Shown here piece after piece: positions 17,534-25,961 of a stretch of 64,000 nucleotides of DNA. Below the pieces are notes generated by a model. The model was not told where the DNA came from and searched no databases. It saw only the letters and a list, made by a program, of their open reading frames with translations. The stretch's first letter is position 1, and each line of letters opens with the position of its first letter. This DNA is from Actinacidiphila paucisporea (GTDB taxonomy: Bacteria; Actinomycetota; Actinomycetes; Streptomycetales; Streptomycetaceae), in NCBI RefSeq assembly GCF_900142575.1, contig NZ_FRBI01000030.1, positions 1-64,000 of the forward strand, in the 5' to 3' direction. The position numbers were made by a program, and so were the translations under genes.

Positions 17534-18826
17534 GTGAAAACGACTGTGGACGTGCTGGTCCAAAAATACGGCGGTACTTCTTTGCAGACGCTTGACTGCG
17601 TTCGTCATGCCGCCCTCCGCGTCGCGGAGGCGCGGCGGAGCGGAGTGTCGGTGGCCGTGGTCGTGTCCGCACGCGGCGGCAGAACCGACGATCTGCTGCA
17701 ACTGGCAGCCGACGTCGGTGCTGCTTCGCCGTCCCGGGAACTGGACCAGTTGCTGGCCGTCGGCGAGTGCGAGTCGGCGGCGCTGATGGCCCTCACCCTG
17801 AACGGGCTGGGGGTGCCGGCGATCTCGCTGACCGGTCACCAGGCCGGGATCCAGACCACCGATCGGCATGGTGACGCGCTCATCTCGAGGATCGGAGCGG
17901 GACGTGTGCGGGCGGCTCTGGAGGGTGGCAACGTCGCCGTGGTCACCGGTTTCCAGGGCGTCGACCACGCCGGGGACATCGTCACACTCGGGCGTGGCGG
18001 CTCCGACACGAGCGCCGTGGCGCTGGCGGCGCGACTTCGTGCGGTGGCTTGCGACATCTTCACCGATGTGGACGGCGTCTTCAGCGCCGATCCCCGCATC
18101 CTGCCCGCGGCGCGATGCCTGCCGTGGGTCCAGCCTGGCGTGATGGCGGAGATGGCGTTCGCCGGCGCGAGGGTTCTGCACACCCGTTGCATCGAACTGG
18201 CAGCCATGGAAGGGGTCGAAGTGCGCGTCCGGAACGTGGCATCGCAGGCGCCCGGAACGACCATCGTCGATCGGCCGGATGACAGACCGCTGGAGACCCG
18301 TAAGGCCGTCGTGGCAGTGACCCATGACACTGACGTGGCGCGCGTGCTGGTGCACTGCCGGGACATCCGCCGGGACCTGGCTCCCGAGGTGTTCGAAGTG
18401 CTGGCCAAGCAGGGGACGGTGGTGGACCTGGTAGCCAGGTCCGGGCCCTACGAGAACGAGTTCCGCATGGGATTCACGATCCGCCGCAGCCAGGCCGACT
18501 CGGTGCGGACCGCCCTGCACAATGTGGCGGCCGCTTTCGGCGGGGGTGTGCATCTCGATGAGAACGTCGGCAAGGTGTCGGTGGTCGGTATGGGCCTGCT
18601 CAGCCGTCCGGAGTACACGGCCAGGCTCATGTCGGCTTTGGCCGCGGCCGGGATCCCGACGAGCTGGATCTCCACCTCCCAGATGCGGCTTTCCGTGATC
18701 GTGCCGCGAGAGTTCACCGTCGATGCCGTCGAGACGCTGCACCGCGCGTTCCACCTTGACCGGCATGAACCGCATGAGCCGATGGACGTCACGTCTACGG
18801 CTTCCGGCCGTTCCGCCGCCATTTGA
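17534..18826 (+). CDS. Aspartate kinase (pathway-specific)
   Basis: About 430 aa from GTG 17534, chosen for GAGAGAGCG upstream and the N-terminal match to aspartokinases (VLVQKYGGTSL); another GTG at 17510 is possible. The kinase domain has KYGGTS, GRGGSDTSAVALAA and FTDVDGVFSADPR; two ACT-like domains follow (about 270-420). It makes aspartyl phosphate, precursor of aspartate semialdehyde. The next gene encodes a GriI-type aldolase that uses the semialdehyde, so this is probably a dedicated, possibly feedback-insensitive, supply enzyme. An aspartate semialdehyde dehydrogenase is not in the window. Confidence 0.92.
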   Translation: MKTTVDVLVQKYGGTSLQTLDCVRHAALRVAEARRSGVSVAVVVSARGGRTDDLLQLAADVGAASPSRELDQLLAVGECESAALMALTLNGLGVPAISLTGHQAGIQTTDRHGDALISRIGAGRVRAALEGGNVAVVTGFQGVDHAGDIVTLGRGGSDTSAVALAARLRAVACDIFTDVDGVFSADPRILPAARCLPWVQPGVMAEMAFAGARVLHTRCIELAAMEGVEVRVRNVASQAPGTTIVDRPDDRPLETRKAVVAVTHDTDVARVLVHCRDIRRDLAPEVFEVLAKQGTVVDLVARSGPYENEFRMGFTIRRSQADSVRTALHNVAAAFGGGVHLDENVGKVSVVGMGLLSRPEYTARLMSALAAAGIPTSWISTSQMRLSVIVPREFTVDAVETLHRAFHLDRHEPHEPMDVTSTASGRSAAI

Positions 18827-18841
18827 GAGAGGCAGGACACA

Positions 18842-19666
18842 GTGGCTGTGCACAACGCTTCGTTCGCCCATAATCTCCGCTTGCGACGTCTGTTCCGGCA
18901 TGGCGATGGACGCTTGCTCGTCGTGCCGCTCGACCATTCCGTCACCGACGGACCCTTGCGCTCCGGCGATCTGAACTCATTGCTGGGTGAGCTCGCCGGC
19001 ACCGGTGTCGACGCCGTGGTCCTGCACAAGGGCAGCCTTCGCCATGTCGACCACGGTTGGTTCGGCGACATGTCACTGATCGTGCACTTGAACGCGAGCA
19101 CGAGGCACGCGCCGGATCCGGACGCGAAATATCTGGTCGCCCACGTGGAGGAGGCGCTGCGACTGGGCGCCGACGCGGTCAGCGTGCACGTGAACTTGGG
19201 GTCACGTCAGGAGGCCCGACAGGTCTCCGATCTGGCGGCCGTGGCGGGGGAGTGCGACCGCTGGAACCTGCCACTGCTCGCCATGGTGTACGCACGCGGA
19301 CCGCAGATCAGCGACTGTCACGCCCCGGATCTCGTGGCCCACGCCGCGTTACTGGCCGCTGACCTCGGCGCGGACATCGTCAAGACCGACTATGCGGGCA
19401 CACCCGAGCAGATGGCCGAAGTGGTACAGGCCTGCCCGATCCCGGTCATCGTGGCCGGCGGCCCGCGCTCGGTCGAGACCGACACTGTGCTGGCCTATGT
19501 GTCCGACGCCCTGCGTGGCGGTGCGGCCGGAGTGGCCATGGGACGCAACGTCTTCCAGGCCGACCAGCCGGGCTGGATGGCAGCCTCGATCGCGCGGCTG
19601 GTGCATGAAACGCGACGCGTCTCCGACCGGGTTGGCGTGAGCAGCCGACTTGCCTTTACGACCTGA
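18842..19666 (+). CDS. GriI-like aldolase (aspartate semialdehyde + C3 phosphate)
   Basis: 274 aa; class I aldolase of the fructose-bisphosphate aldolase/ADH synthase family, starting GTG 18842 (15 bp after aspartate kinase, with GAGAGGCAGG). The TIM-barrel parts LLVVPLDHSVTDGP and GADAVSVHVNLGS are present, the Schiff-base Lys is probably Lys181 in ADIVKTDYAG, and the phosphate site is PVIVAGGPR with GGAAGVAMGRNVFQ. GriI condenses aspartate semialdehyde with dihydroxyacetone phosphate on the way to 3-amino-4-hydroxybenzoate; archaeal relatives make the DKFP-pathway intermediate. The GriH partner lies at 44351-45457, which favours the GriI role. Confidence 0.9.
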   Translation: MAVHNASFAHNLRLRRLFRHGDGRLLVVPLDHSVTDGPLRSGDLNSLLGELAGTGVDAVVLHKGSLRHVDHGWFGDMSLIVHLNASTRHAPDPDAKYLVAHVEEALRLGADAVSVHVNLGSRQEARQVSDLAAVAGECDRWNLPLLAMVYARGPQISDCHAPDLVAHAALLAADLGADIVKTDYAGTPEQMAEVVQACPIPVIVAGGPRSVETDTVLAYVSDALRGGAAGVAMGRNVFQADQPGWMAASIARLVHETRRVSDRVGVSSRLAFTT

Positions 19667-19696
19667 ACTCCCGGACTTTCCCCAGAGGAGATACCT

Positions 19697-19837
19697 GTGA
19701 GGTCGCGCTGGCTGAGTATCCGCAACGCCAACCGAGCTGACGGAGAGCCATGGCTGAGGCGGTTGTCCGCCGGAGGGTGGTGGATGTCGTGGTGGCATCC
19801 CATCCGGCCGACCTGGAGTCGCTTCCCCCGACGGTGA
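19697..19837 (+). CDS. Possible Trp-rich 46-residue peptide
   Basis: GTG 19697 follows a good ribosome site (AGAGGAG, then ATACCT). The 46-residue frame holds seven Trp, including GWWMSWWHP, and ends before the SDR gene. No homologue is recognised. The 316-bp gap also holds another frame ending LAIANLPGQDRNELFGYDG that looks like the tail of a lost protein, so this stretch may be decayed coding sequence instead. Low confidence that it is a gene. Confidence 0.25.
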   Translation: MRSRWLSIRNANRADGEPWLRRLSAGGWWMSWWHPIRPTWSRFPRR

Positions 19838-19982
19838 AGTAGGTCTGTTCCCGCGGAACCACCCACCGCCCAAGTAGCTGGAGTCGGCCGGCCTGGCCAT
19901 CGCCAACCTGCCGGGCCAAGACCGGAACGAGTTGTTCGGGTACGACGGCTGAGAAAGCCGCAAGGACTAGCAGGAGTTGATG

Positions 19983-20768
19983 ATGGAACTGACCGGAATC
20001 GAATCAAGGGTCGTGCTGGTCACCGGTGCGGCGCAGGGCATTGGAGCCGCCGTGGCGGAAATCCTGGCAGGCGCGGGAGCGCACGTCGCGGCTGTGGACC
20101 GCAACGCCGAGGGGCTTGCCACCGTCGTTGCCAAGCTTGAGGCAGAGGGCGGGGTGGCTCGCGGCTACCCCGTCGACGTGTGCGACAGCGAGGCGGTCGA
20201 CGCGCTCGTGGGGCGTATAGAAGACGAGCAGGGGCCCATCGGCATCCTCGTCAACGCGGCCGGCGTCCTGCACACCGGCAGGGTGGTCGAGCTGTCGGAT
20301 CGGCAGTGGAACGAGACCTTCTCAGTCAATGCGGGTGGCGTGTTCAACGTGTCCCGCGCGGTGGCCCGGCGGATGATCCCCCGCCGCTTCGGGGCGATCG
20401 TGACCGTGGCGTCCAATGCTGCCGGTGTACCACGCACGGAGATGGCCGCGTACGCTGCCTCAAAGGCCGCGTCCGCTCAGTTCACCCGGTGTCTTGGGCT
20501 GGAGCTTTCAGACCACGGCATCCGGTGCAACATCGTCTCGCCAGGCTCAACCGACACTCCCATGCTGCGCTCGATGCTCGGCGAGGACGCCGATGCGGGG
20601 CAGGTTATCGAGGGCACGCCTGCCGCGTACCGCGTCGGTATTCCGCTGCGGAAGCTGGCCCAGCCGCGGGACGTGGCTGAGGCGGTCGCGTACCTCGTAT
20701 CCGATCAGGCCGGTCACGTGACAATGCACGATCTGTATGTGGATGGCGGGGCTGCCCTGCACGTGTGA
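19983..20768 (+). CDS. EntA/PhzD-partner-type SDR, probable dihydro-3-hydroxyanthranilate dehydrogenase
   Basis: About 261 aa. ATG 19983 is six bases after GGAG; upstream TTG/ATG codons are too close to it. The Rossmann motif is GAAQGIGAAVAE, the catalytic Tyr/Lys is in YAASKAASAQFTRCLGLEL, and the C-terminus carries VDGGAALHV. The sequence resembles 2,3-dihydro-2,3-dihydroxybenzoate dehydrogenases (EntA). In nataxazole and caboxamycin pathways such an enzyme oxidises trans-2,3-dihydro-3-hydroxyanthranilate to 3-hydroxyanthranilate. The next gene is the isochorismatase that would supply its substrate. Confidence 0.85.
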   Translation: MELTGIESRVVLVTGAAQGIGAAVAEILAGAGAHVAAVDRNAEGLATVVAKLEAEGGVARGYPVDVCDSEAVDALVGRIEDEQGPIGILVNAAGVLHTGRVVELSDRQWNETFSVNAGGVFNVSRAVARRMIPRRFGAIVTVASNAAGVPRTEMAAYAASKAASAQFTRCLGLELSDHGIRCNIVSPGSTDTPMLRSMLGEDADAGQVIEGTPAAYRVGIPLRKLAQPRDVAEAVAYLVSDQAGHVTMHDLYVDGGAALHV

Positions 20769-20796
20769 GTCATCAGACGGAAACTGGAGGTGAATG

Positions 20797-21435
20797 ATGG
20801 CCATGACCCCGATCGCACCGTACCGCATGCCCGGCGACGGCGATCTGCCTAGCCCGGCGGTGCCCTGGCGTCCCCGTCCGGACCGGGCCGTCCTGCTGGT
20901 GCATGATATGCAGCGGTATTTCCTACGCCCGTTTCCGGCCGGGCAGTCTCCGCTGACCGATCTGGTCGGCAACACCGCGAAGCTGCTCGCGGCGGCGCGT
21001 GCGGCCGGTGTGCCGGTGATGTACACGGCACAGCCGGGCGGCATGAGCAGCCAGGACCGGGGGTTGCTGAACGACTTCTGGGGTCCTGGCATGGGCGTCG
21101 AGTTGGCTGACCGAGGCATCGCCGATGATGTCGCTCCCGAGCCGGGAGAAACGGTGCTGACCAAGTGGCGCTACAGCGCGTTCTTTCGGAGCGACCTGGA
21201 AGACCGGCTACGGCGGTCGGGAAGGGACCAGCTCATCATCTGCGGTCTCTACGCCCACATGGGGTGCCTCATCACCGCATGCGACGCGTTCAGCCGGGAC
21301 ATCCAGCCGTTCCTCGTGGCGGACGCGCTTGCCGACCTGTCTCTCGACGACCATCTCATGGCGCTTCGCTACGCCGCGGATCGTTGCGCGGTGCCGCTGT
21401 CCATGGCCGATGTGCTGGCCGGGCTGGGGACCTGA
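20797..21435 (+). CDS. PhzD-like isochorismatase
   Basis: About 212 aa; hydrolyses ADIC (or isochorismate) with loss of pyruvate. ATG 20797 is six bases after GGAGG; ATG 20794 is the alternative. It has the conserved N-terminal Asp (AVLLVHDMQRYF), the Lys region TVLTKWRYSAFF and ICGLYAHMGCLITACDAF, as in PhzD and EntB N-terminal domains. There is no aryl carrier domain, matching free-substrate PhzD and not EntB. Lies 28 bp after the SDR; together with the PhzE-like gene it forms the 3-hydroxyanthranilate branch. Confidence 0.92.
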   Translation: MAMTPIAPYRMPGDGDLPSPAVPWRPRPDRAVLLVHDMQRYFLRPFPAGQSPLTDLVGNTAKLLAAARAAGVPVMYTAQPGGMSSQDRGLLNDFWGPGMGVELADRGIADDVAPEPGETVLTKWRYSAFFRSDLEDRLRRSGRDQLIICGLYAHMGCLITACDAFSRDIQPFLVADALADLSLDDHLMALRYAADRCAVPLSMADVLAGLGT

Positions 21436-21949
21436 AGCCTTGTGCTGGGGCGGCCCAGTGCCCGTACCGAGGCCGTCTCCCACGACTTTGCTCGGCCATG
21501 TGTCCGCCTGACCTGTTCCAGCCGGGTGGGGTGTTCGCCGATTCGGTTCTCCGAGGGGCGGATCCACAGCCTTGCGCTGAGCCGGCCGGGATCGTTGATC
21601 GCCACGGCCAGCGACGGTCCCCTTGCTTATGGAGGACCAGACTCAGCCCACGGTCCCCACCGAAGAGCGCGCCCGTGCCAGCGGCGAGGCCGCTGAGTTC
21701 CTGCTTCCAGGCGTCGAGGTCGTGCTGGAAAAGGTTGAGCTCCAGGTGCGCATCGATGAAGCTGGCGCGCGCCGGCACTTAGCCGAGCCGTGGCAGTCAG
21801 TACCCCTGGCTGGAAGCGGGGCGGTGACGCGCACGACGCAGGGATCGCTCTCCGCGTCCTTCAAGCGAATCAGGTCCCCGCAGGTGCCCATCGAGGGACA
21901 GGCCTGCGCCGGCGAGGCAGCAGCCGACGGCCTCCGGCCGGTACTGAAG
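21436..21949. other. No clear gene
   Basis: Frames on both strands are open; a leftward one includes IDAHLELNLFQHDLDAWKQE, which looks protein-like but is cut and frameshifted. I read the stretch as decayed sequence next to the IS630 scar. Confidence 0.4.
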
Positions 21950-22822
21950 CATCTTGAGCTTGCGTTTCACAGCGCGGGTGATCTGGCTGAGGTCGGCTGC
22001 GGCGAGGTTGCCGAGGTCGCGTTTGACCAACGACCCACACGAGCACGACCGGGCCGTCGAGCTGGGTGTGGGCGCGGGTGACCAAGTTGCTGTAGGCCTT
22101 CCAGCCGAAGCCTCTCGGCACGTCCTTGCGGCCGCGGTACTCGCGGATCACGTAGATTCAGCCGGGGACCGCCTCCTGGGCTTGTAACAGGTCGTGCCCC
22201 CCATCGAAAAGCGTCCGGAGGTACGGCCGCGCGCACGACGGGCGTCCGGCAGATAGGGCCGGCCCCAGGTTCTGGCACGTGGCGGCGTCTTCGATGGCCC
22301 GGCTTCGACCTCGGCGATCACCCAGGAACCGAGCTCCGCCCAGTGCTCCGACCCGCGGCCGGGTCTCCTTCTTCCACACTTGACGGCTTCGTCGCCGCGC
22401 TCGATGGCCCGCGCGCGGGCTGCTGCCACGACCAGCCGTACCGCTTGAGTAGCCTCCAGGTGCCCTCGACCGTGTAGGAGACATGGAAAAGCCGGCCGAT
22501 CAGGGGTCTTCACCCACGCCAGCCTTGCCGGTCCGCCCATCCGTGAACGAGCGGCCCGCGCCCCAACTCCCGTTCCGCCCTTTTAATCTGAGCCTCGCTG
22601 AGCCATGGACGGCCCGGCGACCCCTTCGACAGGACCCCGGCTTCTCCCCGTTCACGCCAGGTTCGACGCCACCGCTCCACCGACCGCTCGCTGACACGCA
22701 GCTCGGCTGCGATCTCCCCCTCTCTCTGCGCCTTGGCGTCGAAGCGTTCCACGGCCGCAGCCGTAACCGCTCCCTCGCGGCCCTCCCGGCGTCCGTCAGC
22801 CCGCCACCTGCGCATACCTCAT
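21950..22822 (-). pseudogene. IS630-family transposase, frameshifted
   Basis: Leftward pieces in several frames line up with one IS630 transposase. The start MRYAQVAG is at 22822. The N-terminal helix-turn-helix reads ERFDAKAQREGEIAAELRVS then SVERWRRTWRERGEAGVLS. Middle pieces include AIERGDEAVK and WKKETRPRVGA, and the C-terminal piece includes LGNLAAADLSQITRAVKRKL. At least three frame changes make it inactive. Confidence 0.75.
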
Positions 22823-22916
22823 TCCTCACGGCTACCAGAACTGAGCAACCGCCATGAGGCGAACGATACCGAACATCACCCATTCAAGTTCAGTAGTAGA
22901 TTATCCTCGTCCCGTC

Positions 22917-22936
22917 CACGGCTCGATCGAGTAGTA
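22917..22936. promoter_or_regulatory. Cluster palindrome, degenerate copy 3, plus half site
   Basis: CACGGCTCGATCGAGTAGTA shares the TCGATCGA core with copy 4 and keeps nine of the twelve arm bases. A half site CACTACCC follows at 22939-22946. The pair lies in the 310-bp gap about 200 bp before the StrR-like regulator. Weaker than the other copies. Confidence 0.4.
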
Positions 22937-23132
22937 GACACTACCCACGCGGGGCCTTGAGCGAGTATTGCTTACGGTGAGACCGCCAGGAATTATGCAT
23001 GGGAAGCGTATCGCTTCCCCGAGATGAACATTTGGTTAGGTGTCAGCTCCGCGGTGGTCCCTCCTGTTGACCTCTGCAGGACCGGCTTGCGTACACACAA
23101 TGCCTCCTACCTGACGATAGGTGAGTGTTCGG

Positions 23133-24197
23133 ATGTGGAGCAATTTGGAGACCCTGAAAGTCGGCAACAACTCATCCAGCTACGGACTACCGGCGCGGGA
23201 GGCGCACGCGGAGGGTCCGGTCACATCGGACGCGACTGCCGTGTTTTCGGTATCGGTATCCTCGATCTTTCCTGGTGATTCACCTCGACTGACGGGGGAG
23301 AATCCTCAGCATGTGCAAATACTGGCTGCTACGCAGGAGCTTCCGCCGATTCTTTTGCACCGCAGAACGATGCGGGTCATCGACGGCATGCACCGGCTGC
23401 GAGCTGCGATGCTCCGGGGCGACGAGACCATCTCGGTCACGTTCTTCGAAGGTGACGACAAAGAAGCCTTCCTGCGTTCCATCGATGCCAATATCAAGCA
23501 TGGCCTGCCGCTTTCACTTGCCGATCGCGAGGCGGCTGCCGGCCGTATCCTCGCGATGTACCAGCAATGGTCGGACCGGGCTGTCGCGGCTGTCACTGGG
23601 CTGTCTCCCACCACGGTAAGTGCGATCCGGCAGCGTTCGTTCCCCCCGGCTGAGCGGCGCGTGGGGAGAGATGGGCGAGTCCGTCCCGTTGATGGATCGG
23701 CGGGCAGGCGGCGTGCGAGCGAGGTAATCGCCAGGAAGGCCGATGCGCCGTTGCGCGCCATAGCCAGGGAAGCCGGCGTCTCGGTGGGGACTGCGCGACG
23801 AGTGCGTGAGCGCCTGCGAGCGGGCCAAGACCCGGTCTTGACCTCTCAGCGCGTCACCGCCCAGGAGCGCGGGCCGTCCGTCGATGCCCCGGTGGAGCCA
23901 CAGAGACACGGAACGGGCAACCCGCGGCGCAGCGCTGACTGGCGTTCGGTGCGAGACAACCTGAGCAGAGATCCCGTTGTGAGGTACGCGGAGAACGGCC
24001 GCGCCTTCGTCCGTTGGATCGATGGCCATGTGATCGAGCCGGTTGAGTGGTGCGGGCTCATCGATGCTGTGCCACCGCACTGGCGGAATTCCGTCGCCGA
24101 CTTGGCCCGGTCGTGTGCCGGAGCCTGGTTGGAGTTCGCGCAGGAACTTGAGAAGAGGGCGCGGACGGAATCGGAACTCAGCGAGCGTTCGGCGTAA
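23133..24197 (+). CDS. ParB-domain transcriptional regulator, StrR/NovG-like
   Basis: About 354 aa. ATG 23133 sits seven bases after AGGTGAG; a GTG at 23121 is possible. The ParB-like N-terminal domain includes GENPQHVQILAATQELPPIL and MRVIDGMHRLRAAMLRGDE; then LPLSLADREAAAGRI and a helix-turn-helix region (WSDRAVAAVTGLSPTTVSAI). This arrangement is typical of StrR-family pathway activators in streptomycete clusters. The C-terminal third (about 200-354) has no fold that I recognise. Likely a pathway-specific activator, with the possible palindrome upstream suggesting it is itself controlled. Confidence 0.85.
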   Translation: MWSNLETLKVGNNSSSYGLPAREAHAEGPVTSDATAVFSVSVSSIFPGDSPRLTGENPQHVQILAATQELPPILLHRRTMRVIDGMHRLRAAMLRGDETISVTFFEGDDKEAFLRSIDANIKHGLPLSLADREAAAGRILAMYQQWSDRAVAAVTGLSPTTVSAIRQRSFPPAERRVGRDGRVRPVDGSAGRRRASEVIARKADAPLRAIAREAGVSVGTARRVRERLRAGQDPVLTSQRVTAQERGPSVDAPVEPQRHGTGNPRRSADWRSVRDNLSRDPVVRYAENGRAFVRWIDGHVIEPVEWCGLIDAVPPHWRNSVADLARSCAGAWLEFAQELEKRARTESELSERSA

Positions 24198-24475
24198 GCA
24201 TATTGCCCCTTGTGCTTCGCCTGGTGAAGAGCGTGAAGGCCGCAAACGGATGCGATATCAAAGCCGCAGCACTCCGAAACTGCTGGGGCCCGCTGGTGTC
24301 AGCAGACGAGAACTCCGACATTTCTCCGAGGGTCCCCGCGGCGCCCGCGAATTCGACGCGGTGCAGAGCGAATGGCTGCGACCGACCGCGAACGCGGCAG
24401 CACGACCGCATCCGACCCGACCGGCCCCCGTGCGGGTCCGGCTCCGCCCGTCCGTACGAGGAGTGTGATCGCACC
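24198..24475. other. No gene seen
   Basis: Sequence between the StrR-like regulator and the next frame; an in-frame upstream extension of the 24476 gene covers it but is Arg/Pro/Cys-rich and without a credible start. Confidence 0.4.
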
Positions 24476-24835
24476 ATGCGAGTGATCGACTGGGTGGCGC
24501 TGGGCCGTTCCTCCGTTGCCCTGGTTACCGACCGGGTGCTGCGCGCACTGCTCACGCTCGGCACGGTGGCCACCGGCGTCACTCAGCCCGGCTGGCTGAA
24601 GGCGCGCGGCGAGCACTGGTGGGAGGGTGCCGCTCCCGCGAAGGGCACCGGGCCACGCTCGCTCGTAGCCGCGGCCGGGGCGGAGTCCGGCACCCTGCGC
24701 GACCGTGGACTGCTGCGCAAATTGAGGTCGCTGCGCGGCAGCCAGGACCTTCCGCGGCTGGGGGAGACGGCAAGCACGTACGAGGATGCGGCGCCCGATT
24801 GGCATCCCGAACGCCGCTCGGCGAACGACAGCTGA
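24476..24835 (+). CDS. Hypothetical small protein
   Basis: About 119 aa from ATG 24476, with GAGGAG about 12 bases upstream. It begins MRVIDWVALGRSSVALVTDR and includes one weakly hydrophobic stretch (VLRALLTLGTVATGVT). Third positions are GC-rich as in neighbouring real genes, which is the main support. I do not recognise a family. Confidence 0.4.
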   Translation: MRVIDWVALGRSSVALVTDRVLRALLTLGTVATGVTQPGWLKARGEHWWEGAAPAKGTGPRSLVAAAGAESGTLRDRGLLRKLRSLRGSQDLPRLGETASTYEDAAPDWHPERRSANDS

Positions 24836-25241
24836 CGCCGGCGGGACCGCGCACCGGTCCGACCGCCGCGCTTCCATGCCGGGAAGAACTCCCTTCTGCG
24901 GTTCAGCTTTCCGCCATGTCCCCGGTGACGATGCGGCCGGCCCGCGAAGGTGTGGATCGGATCCCACCCTTCTGCTAGGCGGCCGCGGAGGTGGTGAGTC
25001 GACGATTCCCCGGCACTACCGTTGCGCGTAATGGTGGCTGCATCGAGCCCCACAGTCGCGGGCCGGGTGCAGCATCACTTGTCCACAGGGCCACTCACGG
25101 AGCCATCAGGCCGCCTGCGCCATCGCAACTCCCGCGCGGAATCACGCGAATACGTGAGACCTCCCGTTGCCAGGACGGGGCTACGGTGAGCTTGGTGGCC
25201 CTGTCGGGCCGAGGCCCTGTCCGGTGTGGAGGAACTCAACA
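24836..25241. other. Intergenic, about 400 bp
   Basis: No convincing gene. Contains a good ribosome site (GGAGGAAC) just before the SDR start and probably its promoter. No copy of the cluster palindrome was seen. Confidence 0.5.
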
Positions 25242-25943
25242 ATGTCCGAACGTACTCATATCGTCGTCGTCGGCGGGACGTCCGGGATCGGCCGGGATAT
25301 CGCGCAGTCCTTCGCCGCGCGGGGATGCGACGTGGTCATCACCGGCCGCACGAGCAGCCGGGCAAAGAGTATCGCCGAGGAGATCGGCGGGCGGATCCGC
25401 GGGCTCGGATTCGACCTGACCGACCCGGAGGAGATCGCGGAAGGGCTGGCCGACGTGGACGGCGTCGACCACCTCGTCCTCGCGGCGGTCGAGCGCGACC
25501 ACAACACTGTTCGCGACTACAGGCCGGCGAACGCGATGCGCCTGCTGAACATGAAGCTCGTCGGCTATACCACTGTCGTACACACCCTCGCCCCGCGGAT
25601 GACCGCCGGCAGTTCCACCGTACTGCTTGGCGGACTGGCCATGGAAAGGCCATATCCCGGCTCCACGACCGTGACAACCGCCAATGGCGGGATCAGCGCG
25701 CTGGTCAGGACGCTGGCCGTGGAGCTTGCGCCGATCCGGTTCAACGCCCTGCACCCGAGCCTGGTCGGCGACACGCCGATCTGGGATGACAAGCCCGGCA
25801 TCCGCGACGCCGTAAGGCAGCGCACGCCGACCAAGCGCCTGGTGACGCTGCAGGACTGCACCCACGCGGTGACCTTCCTGCTGGAGAACCCCTCGGTCAA
25901 CGGCGTCAACCTGGCGATCGACGGCGGGGAACTGCTCATCTGA
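25242..25943 (+). CDS. Short-chain dehydrogenase/reductase
   Basis: About 233 aa; ATG 25242 after GGAGGAAC, longer frame rejected. The Rossmann motif is GGTSGIGRDIAQ and the C-terminus is GVNLAIDGGELLI. The usual YxxxK is not present: the segment that should carry it reads TTVTTANGGISALVRTLAVE, with neither Tyr nor Lys in place. It may be a divergent oxidoreductase or have lost the classical mechanism. Substrate unknown; context suggests tailoring of the aromatic or terpene part. Confidence 0.75.
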   Translation: MSERTHIVVVGGTSGIGRDIAQSFAARGCDVVITGRTSSRAKSIAEEIGGRIRGLGFDLTDPEEIAEGLADVDGVDHLVLAAVERDHNTVRDYRPANAMRLLNMKLVGYTTVVHTLAPRMTAGSSTVLLGGLAMERPYPGSTTVTTANGGISALVRTLAVELAPIRFNALHPSLVGDTPIWDDKPGIRDAVRQRTPTKRLVTLQDCTHAVTFLLENPSVNGVNLAIDGGELLI

Positions 25944-25961
25944 CACCGCGGGCGGCGGTCG

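Noticed and set aside
17279..18937. Long leftward open frame opposite the aspartate kinase
   Set aside because: It is a shadow of the real gene in high-GC DNA: His/Arg-rich translation with no motifs.
15387..21435. Phenazine biosynthesis
   Set aside because: PhzE- and PhzD-like genes are present, but no PhzF, PhzA/B or PhzG homologue is in the window, and an EntA-like dehydrogenase replaces them.
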